The notes under the pieces were generated by a model, which worked only from the letters and a program-made list of their open reading frames with translations, ran no database searches and was not told the origin of the DNA. 21,218 nucleotides of DNA from Erythrobacter donghaensis. Its GTDB lineage: Bacteria > Pseudomonadota > Alphaproteobacteria > Sphingomonadales > Sphingomonadaceae. Shown in pieces: positions 8,390 to 14,108 of this stretch. The DNA is taken from the NCBI RefSeq assembly GCF_001557325.1, contig NZ_LSJS01000023.1, forward strand, positions 1 through 21,218. The letters run 5' to 3'. How positions within the stretch are numbered: position 1 is the first letter of the stretch; every line of letters starts with the position of its first letter. Position numbers and translations under genes: made by a program.

Positions 8390-9738
8390 TCCGAAGGAAT
8401 CAGCGTGATCGCGGTCTGCCGCCCGTCGATGAAGCGCACGCTCTCGCCGTCGAAGAAGGCGTCCTCCTCGGTGCGGAAGTCGACGCGCTGCCCGCCCCAT
8501 TCGGGCACCGCTGCATAGGAGGTGAGCTCGATCGACCATGCGGTGTTCGGCCGGATCGGGCCGCTCCCGCGCGGGTCGGCCTGCTGGTTGTCCCAGAAGC
8601 CGATCGAAGGCCCCGCGCCGTGGCCGTGGTGGCCGATGGGGTGGGTGTAGATCGAGGGATCGAGCCCGGCCGCGATGGACTTCGCCCGCGCCTCGGCCAG
8701 CGCCTCGTTGCCCGAGCGGCCCGGCTTGAACGCGGCGCGCAGGAAATCCTGCACGCGGTTGGAGTTGGCGAGCCCCGCCCGCAGCCCCGCCGGGGCCTCG
8801 GTCTCGCCCGGCTTCAGCACATAGGCGAGGTGCTGGGTATCGGTGTTGAGCCTGAGGTAGGTGATGCCGAAATCGGTCCAGAGCAGGTCGCCAGGGCGGA
8901 TCACCTCGTCGCCCTCGATCATCCCCTCGCGCCCCTGCCGCTGGATCGCGACCGAGGGGTGGAACCACGGCGCGAGCCCCAGTTGCATCAGCCGGTCGCG
9001 GTACCACCACTGGACCTGTTCGGCGGTGGTCACGCCGGGGGTGATGACCTTCCTCGAGAAGGCCTCGCCGATCACCGCATGGGCGATGCGGACCACGGTG
9101 GGGTAGAGCTCCATCTCGACAGGCGTGCGGGTTTCGAGCCAGCGGATCGCCAGCCCCTCGCCGCTGGTCACGCGCTCGTGGAGCGCGGGGGGCAGGGCGG
9201 ACATGAAGCGGTCGTACTGGCTCAGCGTCATCCCGTCGGCGAACTGGGTGAGGTCGCTGGAGTTGATCGCGATCTTCTTCGGATCACGAGCGGCGATGAG
9301 GTCCGCGACCGCCTGCCACTGGTCGGGCTGCTTGTCCGGATCCCACGCCGGCGCAAACAGTCCACCGAGGCCATAGCGGCTAACGGTCAGGCGTTCGACC
9401 GGCTTGCCCTCGCCCGGATCGTGGAAGACGAGAATGGTCCGCCGCCGCGCGTGGAAATTCTCGGCATCGAGCATGGTGGCGACCACCGGCTCCTCGAAGT
9501 ATTCGCGCGCGACCAGCAGCCACAGGTCGATCCCCTCGGCGCGCATGATCTGCGGGATCAGGGTGTCGAGTCGCTCGCGCAGGATACGGTTCTCGAGTGC
9601 GGCACGCGCGCGCGGGGCGAGGATGGGGGGAAGGGCCGGGGCGGCCTGCTCGGTTTCGGTGAGGCCGAGCGGGGTGTCGGCGAGCGCAGGAGACGCCGTG
9701 AGCGCCGCTGCCAGTGTAACAAGATGCCGTCCGTTCAT
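8386..9738 (-). CDS. Exported M24-family metallopeptidase (Xaa-Pro aminopeptidase-like)
   Basis: The 450-residue protein has a signal peptide (about 1-20, ending ALADTP), a creatinase-like N-terminal domain and a C-terminal pita-bread domain of peptidase family M24. All five metal-ligand positions seem present: D289 and D300, eleven apart in WTDFGITYLRLNTD, a histidine in the HPIGHHGHGAG cluster (366-376), E404 in WSIELTSY, and E424 or E425 in FRTEEDAFFDG. This suggests an active dinuclear-metal enzyme cleaving Xaa-Pro peptides or related amides in the periplasm. AGGGGAC precedes the ATG at 9738. The frame stays open upstream across the next gene in another phase, which is coincidental. It lies 52 bases after the citryl-CoA-lyase-like gene on the same strand and may be cotranscribed. 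Confidence 0.93.
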   Translation of the reverse strand: MNGRHLVTLAAALTASPALADTPLGLTETEQAAPALPPILAPRARAALENRILRERLDTLIPQIMRAEGIDLWLLVAREYFEEPVVATMLDAENFHARRRTILVFHDPGEGKPVERLTVSRYGLGGLFAPAWDPDKQPDQWQAVADLIAARDPKKIAINSSDLTQFADGMTLSQYDRFMSALPPALHERVTSGEGLAIRWLETRTPVEMELYPTVVRIAHAVIGEAFSRKVITPGVTTAEQVQWWYRDRLMQLGLAPWFHPSVAIQRQGREGMIEGDEVIRPGDLLWTDFGITYLRLNTDTQHLAYVLKPGETEAPAGLRAGLANSNRVQDFLRAAFKPGRSGNEALAEARAKSIAAGLDPSIYTHPIGHHGHGAGPSIGFWDNQQADPRGSGPIRPNTAWSIELTSYAAVPEWGGQRVDFRTEEDAFFDGESVRFIDGRQTAITLIPSD

Positions 9739-9790
9739 GCCCGTCCCCTGTCGCCGCCGGAGAGTGGCGCGGGGCGGGCGCGGGATCAAG

Positions 9791-10582
9791 CTATTCGATG
9801 CCTTCGCTGCCGTCGTCGAACCCGATGCGCTCCGCCGCCGCGCCCGACATGATGAAGCCGATGGGGCGCTCGGTCTCCTCCTGCAGGTGGGCGATGAGGC
9901 TGGCGGTGCGCGCGAGGAGCGAGATGCCCTTGAGCGCGGCGAGCGGGAAGCCGGCGTCGAGCATAACCGCGGGGATCGCGCCGTTGACGTTGATCGGCAG
10001 CGCGCGGCCGATGGCCTCGGGCAGCACCGCCTCGATGGTGCGCAGCATCGCGATGTGCTTGCCTTCCATCCCGTGCTCGGCGGCGAGCGCCAGCAGCCGG
10101 TGCGCGCGCGGATCGCCGCCCGAGTGCTGGGGGTGCCCGAAGCCGGGGATCGCCTGCTTCTCGGCGCGCAGGGCCTTGATCGCCGCGATCGCGGTGGCGG
10201 CGGGGTCCGCGCCTTCTGCATCGGCAACGACCTTCGCGTAGAACCGCCCCGCGACCTCAGCGCTCCCCAGCACCACGCTGCCGCAACCCAGCAGCCCCGC
10301 TGCGACCGCGCCGTGGAAGGCCTCGGGCGCGGCGGCATAGGTCATGCGGGTGGCGACCACGGAGGGTACCAGGCCATGCTCGGCGATTGCGCAAAGCACC
10401 GCATCGGCCAGCGCCTTCTGGGGGGCGGACGGCATGGTGCCCGTCACCAGCAGCCAGAAATAGGAGGTGAAGTCGACATGACCGATCACCTCGGAACACA
10501 GGTCCATGCCCCGCACCGTGATGCTGGTCGCATCCGAAGTGCAGATCGAGGTCACCGCGTTGTCCTGCTTGCCGATGCGCAT
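9791..10582 (-). CDS. Citryl-CoA lyase-like protein (citrate synthase fold)
   Basis: This 263-residue protein belongs to the short citrate-synthase-fold group that includes citryl-CoA lyase and the C-terminal part of ATP-citrate lyase. Recognisable blocks are FTSYFWLLVTGTMPS (38-52), AEHGLVPS (67-74), FHGAVAAGLLGCGSVVLGSA (89-108), GFGHPQHSGGDPRAHRLL (147-164) and LPINVNGAIPAVMLDAGFP (195-213). H69 and H150 fit the active-site histidines. The position corresponding to the catalytic Asp of citrate synthase and ATP-citrate lyase (NVD) reads N200, so ordinary citrate chemistry is doubtful. The likely role is cleavage or formation of a C-C bond in an acyl-CoA, fitting the divergent CoA-transferase. 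I chose ATG 10582 (MRIGKQD), with AAAAGG upstream; a longer frame runs through the operator. Exact substrate unknown. Confidence 0.85.
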   Translation of the reverse strand: MRIGKQDNAVTSICTSDATSITVRGMDLCSEVIGHVDFTSYFWLLVTGTMPSAPQKALADAVLCAIAEHGLVPSVVATRMTYAAAPEAFHGAVAAGLLGCGSVVLGSAEVAGRFYAKVVADAEGADPAATAIAAIKALRAEKQAIPGFGHPQHSGGDPRAHRLLALAAEHGMEGKHIAMLRTIEAVLPEAIGRALPINVNGAIPAVMLDAGFPLAALKGISLLARTASLIAHLQEETERPIGFIMSGAAAERIGFDDGSEGIE

Positions 10583-10595
10583 GGGTCCATGCCTT

Positions 10596-10627
10596 TTCGT
10601 TATTCGAAGTTGATTTCGGTATGCGAA
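10596..10627. promoter_or_regulatory. Tandem-palindrome operator, copy 1 (divergent promoter)
   Basis: Two 13-bp palindromes of form TTCG-N5-CGAA lie at 10596-10608 and 10615-10627, separated by GTTGAT. The same arrangement recurs at 14004-14035, with 24 of 32 bases identical. The differences fall almost only in the N5 loops, as expected for protein half-sites. It sits between the divergent citryl-CoA-lyase-like and CoA-transferase genes and just downstream of a good minus-strand promoter. The neighbouring IclR-family gene encodes the obvious candidate ligand; PcaR/PobR-type IclR regulators are known to bind TTCG-centred pseudo-palindromes. Confidence 0.8.
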
Positions 10628-10628
10628 G

Positions 10629-10657
10629 ATTATAGGGTCACGCAAGCATCAAGGCAA
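10629..10657 (-). promoter_or_regulatory. Sigma-70-type promoter for the citryl-CoA-lyase-like gene
   Basis: Read on the minus strand, TTGCCT (10657-10652) and a perfect TATAAT (10634-10629) are separated by 17 bases. Transcription would begin near 10622, inside the tandem operator, leaving about 40 bases of leader with AAAAGG before the ATG at 10582. A repressor bound to the operator would block initiation directly. For the opposite strand only a weak match exists: TTGATT at 10610-10615 within the operator spacer, followed by TATAGG or TAGGGT. Confidence 0.65.
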
Positions 10658-10675
10658 GCAGATGGGATTTGTAGG

Positions 10676-11836
10676 ATGACCGCTCGGCCCCTCGCAGGCG
10701 TCACTGTGCTCGAAATGGGCACCTTCATCACCGGCCCTGCCGCCGGGATGCTGCTCGCCGACATGGGCGCGGATGTCATCAAGGTGGAGCAGCCGGGGAC
10801 GGGCGATCCCTTTCGCAGCTTCAAGGGCGAACTCTACTCGCCCCACTTCCAGACCTACAACCGCAACAAGCGTTCAATCACGATCGACCCCAAGAAGGAA
10901 AGCGATCTTTTGGTGCTCGACCGGCTGGTCGAGGAGGCGGACGTGTTCATCCAGAATTTCCGCCCGGGCGTGGCGGGGCGGCTGAAGGTCGATGCCGAGC
11001 GCTTGCAGGCCATCAACCCGCGCCTCGTCTACGCCTCGATCTCGGGTTTCGGCAGCGAGGGGCCTGAGCGCGATCGCCCCGCCTTCGACACCGTCGCCCA
11101 GGCCGCGAGCGGATTCCTGCGGCTGCTGGTCAATCCCGAGCACCCGCGCGTCGTCGGCCCGGCGATCGCCGATGCCATGACCGGGTTCTACACCGCGCTG
11201 GGCATCCTCGCCGCACTCAATGAACGCCACACCACCGGCAGGGGCCGCGTGGTCGAGACCTCGATGTTCGAGGCGATGTGCCACTTCAACCTCGACGATT
11301 TCACCCACCTGCTCTCCGCCGACCAGGTGATGGGGCCCTATTCCCGCCCCCACGTCAGTCAGAGCTACGTTTTCCAGTGCGCGGACGGCAAGTGGCTTGC
11401 GCTTCACATGTCCTCGCCGCCGAAGTTCTGGGAGAACCTCGCCACCGCCGTCGGCCGGCCCGACATGCTGAGCCTGCCCGCCTTCGAAAGCCGCGAGGCG
11501 CGGATCGCGCATTACGAGGATGTGGTCGCCTTCCTCGCGCCGATCTTTGCCGGGCAGCCGCGCGATCACTGGACCGCCGAGCTGACCCGTCTCGAAGTGC
11601 CCAACTCGCCAGTCTATGACACCACCGAAGTCCTCGCGACCGAGCAAGCCAAGGTGCTGGGCATCGAAGTCACCGACCCGAACGGCCCCAAGGGCGAGTT
11701 CCGCACGATCCGTTTCCCCCTGTCCTTCGACGGCGCGCGGATGGACTCGGTCACCGCGCCGCCCCTATTGGGGGCAGACGATGCGGCGATCCGCCGCTCC
11801 ATCGAAAGGCCGGTGCATGGGATCCGCAGGGGCTGA
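10676..11836 (+). CDS. Class III (CaiB/BaiF, formyl-CoA transferase-type) CoA-transferase
   Basis: This 386-residue protein is a family III CoA-transferase, moving CoA between a donor thioester and a carboxylic acid. N-terminal signatures are LAGVTVLEMGTFITGPAAGM (6-25) and LADMGADVIKVEQPGTGDP (28-44); NRNKRSITIDPK (63-74) and FIQNFRPGVAGRL (91-103) follow. The catalytic aspartate is D166 in VGPAIADAMTGFYTALG. Length is usual for the family (380-410). The ATG at 10676 gives the conserved MTARPLAG start; the frame is open upstream across the operator without similarity. It is divergent from the citryl-CoA-lyase-like gene across the tandem operator, and its last 20 bases overlap the IclR gene. 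The pairing suggests activation of an acid to its CoA ester before C-C cleavage. The substrate is unknown. Confidence 0.93.
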   Translation: MTARPLAGVTVLEMGTFITGPAAGMLLADMGADVIKVEQPGTGDPFRSFKGELYSPHFQTYNRNKRSITIDPKKESDLLVLDRLVEEADVFIQNFRPGVAGRLKVDAERLQAINPRLVYASISGFGSEGPERDRPAFDTVAQAASGFLRLLVNPEHPRVVGPAIADAMTGFYTALGILAALNERHTTGRGRVVETSMFEAMCHFNLDDFTHLLSADQVMGPYSRPHVSQSYVFQCADGKWLALHMSSPPKFWENLATAVGRPDMLSLPAFESREARIAHYEDVVAFLAPIFAGQPRDHWTAELTRLEVPNSPVYDTTEVLATEQAKVLGIEVTDPNGPKGEFRTIRFPLSFDGARMDSVTAPPLLGADDAAIRRSIERPVHGIRRG

Positions 11837-12644
11837 AGCCGAAGACCGGGGGGCGGGGAAAGACCCCGAGTTCCTCTCGACGCTGGAACGCGGCCTGCGC
11901 GTCCTCAAGGCGTTCGACGAGGATCATCCCGAGATGACCCTCTCCGAGGTCGCCGCCAAGACCGGACTGCCCCCGGCGGTGGCGCGGCGCTGCCTGATCA
12001 CGCTGGTGGAGCTCGGCTATGTCGGCCAGCACGAGCGCAAGTTCCTGCTGCGCCCGGCGGTGCTGACGATCGGTTCGGCCTTCCTCGCCTCGATGCAGAT
12101 CGAGCAGGTGGTGCTGCCGCCCTTGCAGGCCCTGCGCGACCAGACCGGCGACAGCGCGAGCCTCGCCGTGCTGTCGGGCGCCGACATCCTCTACGTCGCC
12201 CATGTCTCGACCGACCGGCGGTTCCGCGTCGCGGCGGGGGTGGGGACGCGCTTCCCGTTCCATGCGACCTCGCTCGGCAAGGCGATCGCGGCGCACCTGC
12301 CCGAGGACGAGCGCGCGGCGCTGCTCGCCCGCGCGCCCTTCCAGCGCTTCACCGAGCGCACGGTCACCGACCACCCCGCGCTCGCCGACCGGCTCGCGCT
12401 GATCGCCGAGCGCGGCTACGATTCAGCGCTGGACGAGCTCGATTACGGGATCGTTTCGGTCGCAGTGCCGATTTTCGGACGCGATAAGCGGGTGATCGCG
12501 AGCATCAATTGCTCCACCTCCACCACCCGCATCTCGCAGGACGAGCTCGTCCGCACCCGCCTGCCCCTGCTGCGCCGCGCGGCGGGCGAGATCGAGGGAT
12601 CGCTGAAGCGCTGGCCCGCGCTCGAGGCGAGCCTGCGGCCCTGA
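11817..12644 (+). CDS. IclR-family transcriptional regulator (PcaR/PobR-like)
   Basis: The 275-residue protein has an N-terminal winged helix-turn-helix (about 20-85: FLSTLERGLRVLKAFD, then MTLSEVAAKTGLPPAVARRCLITLVELGYV) and a C-terminal IclR effector-binding domain (about 95-270), with RVAAGVGTRFPFHATSLGKAI and a late IASINCSTSTTRIS block. The helix-turn-helix resembles the PcaR/PcaU/PobR branch, which governs aromatic-acid catabolism in other bacteria. It starts inside the last 20 bases of the CoA-transferase gene, so it is translated from the same message and would be autoregulated if it acts on the operator at 10596-10627. The same operator before the TonB receptor suggests that it controls both units. 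Whether it activates or represses is not shown by the sequence. Confidence 0.92.
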   Translation: MGSAGAEAEDRGAGKDPEFLSTLERGLRVLKAFDEDHPEMTLSEVAAKTGLPPAVARRCLITLVELGYVGQHERKFLLRPAVLTIGSAFLASMQIEQVVLPPLQALRDQTGDSASLAVLSGADILYVAHVSTDRRFRVAAGVGTRFPFHATSLGKAIAAHLPEDERAALLARAPFQRFTERTVTDHPALADRLALIAERGYDSALDELDYGIVSVAVPIFGRDKRVIASINCSTSTTRISQDELVRTRLPLLRRAAGEIEGSLKRWPALEASLRP

Positions 12645-12782
12645 GGGGCGGGCAAAAGGTGACGTCCGCTCTGGCGGGCGCATAGAAAGACGCTGACATT
12701 CGCAGAGCGACCCCGTTGCTGCCATTTTCGATTGATGCTCATTACTCTAGCCAGAGCAAAGCTGGACGAGGTGGTCGGAGCA

Positions 12783-13595
12783 ATGAACTCTAATCGCGAG
12801 GAACTCTGCACTGCCCCAGCCTTGCCGGCAGAAATGAGGGAAGACCATCAAGGATACTCGTGGGCGCGCAGTGTGATCGGCCAGTCCGGCGGGTCGGTCT
12901 ATCGACTGCATGGCAAGCCCGGCGCTCCAGAGCTTTACTTGAAGCACGGTTCTGGCGCCGTGGCTGATGCGATCGTTGACGAGATGGTGAGACTACGCTG
13001 GCTGGCGAGTTACATTCCCGTCCCGACGGTGAGAAAATTCATCTATGCCAAAGAAGAGGCCTGGCTGCTCATGACGGCTTTGCCGGGCGAGACGGCTTAT
13101 CAGGTATTGGAGGCAAGGCCGGCAGACAGGGTGGCGGTGGTCGATGCGCTGGCAGGCTTCCTTCGCCGGGTTCATGCGATCCCGGTCAGCGAATGTCCGT
13201 TCAACAACGATCACACCTACCGGCTCGGCGTCGCGCGGCGACGAATCGATAACGGACTGGTCGACGAGGACGATTTCGATGCGGAACGAGAAGGCTGGAC
13301 AGCTCAGCAGGTGTGGCAATCACTGATGGAGCGGTTGCCCGTTACTCCCGACCCGGTGGTTACGCACGGAGACTTCTCGCTGGATAATCTGGTGATTGGC
13401 GACGGCGTTGTGACCGGCTGCATCGATGTCGGGCGAGCTGGAACAGGAAACCGCTATCAAGACCTCGCGATCCTTTGGAACTGCCTCGGAGAATTCGGGA
13501 GCACGTTGCAGGACAGGCTGCTGATGACTTACGGCGTGACCGAGGTGGACAAAAACAGCCTGCAATTTCACTTGATGCTGGACGAGTTGTTCTGA
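12783..13595 (+). CDS. Aminoglycoside 3'-phosphotransferase, APH(3') family
   Basis: The 270-residue protein resembles APH(3')-I enzymes, which phosphorylate the 3'-hydroxyl of kanamycin-type aminoglycosides with ATP. Motifs in order are GQSGGSVYRLHGKP near the N-terminus (nucleotide loop), ELYLKHGSG with the ATP-binding lysine, the Brenner motif VTHGDFSLDNLVI with catalytic Asp, the metal-binding GCIDVGRAGTGNRYQDLAI, and the closing LQFHLMLDELF, nearly identical to the APH(3')-Ia end. Length is within one residue of APH(3')-Ia, and I recall roughly 60% similarity, so it is a distinct variant. I chose ATG 12783 (GAGGTGG upstream); an ATG at 12735 is also in frame. Base composition is lower than in neighbours (34 of 60 G+C in 12961-13020, against 46 of 60 in 12121-12180), suggesting acquisition. 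Actual resistance is not shown. Confidence 0.93.
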   Translation: MNSNREELCTAPALPAEMREDHQGYSWARSVIGQSGGSVYRLHGKPGAPELYLKHGSGAVADAIVDEMVRLRWLASYIPVPTVRKFIYAKEEAWLLMTALPGETAYQVLEARPADRVAVVDALAGFLRRVHAIPVSECPFNNDHTYRLGVARRRIDNGLVDEDDFDAEREGWTAQQVWQSLMERLPVTPDPVVTHGDFSLDNLVIGDGVVTGCIDVGRAGTGNRYQDLAILWNCLGEFGSTLQDRLLMTYGVTEVDKNSLQFHLMLDELF

Positions 13596-14003
13596 CGGCG
13601 GCGGAAGGCTGCCACGAGACGTGACGCAAGCTGACCTTCAACTTCCCACCCGATCCCGGCTGACAGCCTTGCCCGAGGGCGGCCCTGAAATCCGCCTGCC
13701 GGCTTCCACGGCAAGTCCGGGGCGACGACTGGCTTGAACGCGGCCACGCGGCCCGGCCACCCTCGCGTCCCGTAGGCAAGCAGGTCGCCAAGCCGGGGGA
13801 TCGGCTCCAGAGCCCCGAACGGCGCGTGTGCCTGTCGAATACCCGCCTATGGAACGACAATTACCCCGATACAGCCCGCACACAGCCGCAGGCCATTTCC
13901 CGTGCCGCGGCGCCCCGCGAAAATCCTACCCGGGCCAAACCCGATCCCTGCTTTGCCTGCCTCGCGCCAAGCTGGCGTTGCCGCAACGCAACATTGCACA
14001 AGT
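13596..14003. other. Gene-free stretch downstream of the aminoglycoside phosphotransferase gene
   Basis: About 400 bases hold no convincing gene. Short open frames exist on both strands, but none has a ribosome-binding site plus recognisable protein sequence. I saw no terminal inverted repeats, tRNA fold or target-site duplication. It may be residue of the event that brought in the phosphotransferase gene. The last part leads into the TonB-receptor promoter. Confidence 0.5.
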
Positions 14004-14035
14004 TTCGCATATCGAAGTTGACTTCGCATTGCGAA
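14004..14035. promoter_or_regulatory. Tandem-palindrome operator, copy 2 (TonB-receptor promoter)
   Basis: TTCG-N5-CGAA palindromes at 14004-14016 and 14023-14035 are separated by GTTGAC, exactly the spacing and spacer of the copy at 10596-10627. The spacer together with the first base of the next palindrome gives TTGACT (14018-14023), a good -35 element. ATAACC or TAACCA at 14040-14046 lies 16-17 bases downstream and could be the -10. The regulator would therefore straddle the -35 box. The receptor ATG follows 73 bases after the operator. Confidence 0.8.
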
Positions 14036-14108
14036 TTTCATAACCAGCCGAACAGAGAGGGGTCGCCGATAAGAGCGGCGCGTTCGCGCGCAGACAGGGG
14101 AGAGACAT

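Noticed and set aside
9739..10338. Extension of the M24 peptidase frame upstream of 9738
   Set aside because: The added sequence is Ser/Arg/Pro-rich shadow of the citryl-CoA-lyase-like gene in another phase; the ATG at 9738 gives a proper signal peptide and ribosome-binding site.
13360..13883. Minus-strand short frames overlapping the end of the phosphotransferase gene and the following gap
   Set aside because: No recognisable protein, no ribosome-binding site, and an Arg/Ser-rich composition typical of non-coding frames in G+C-rich DNA.
12645..14003. A complete insertion sequence or integron carrying the aminoglycoside phosphotransferase gene
   Set aside because: No transposase or integrase frame, no terminal inverted repeats, no target duplication and no attC-like site could be found by eye.
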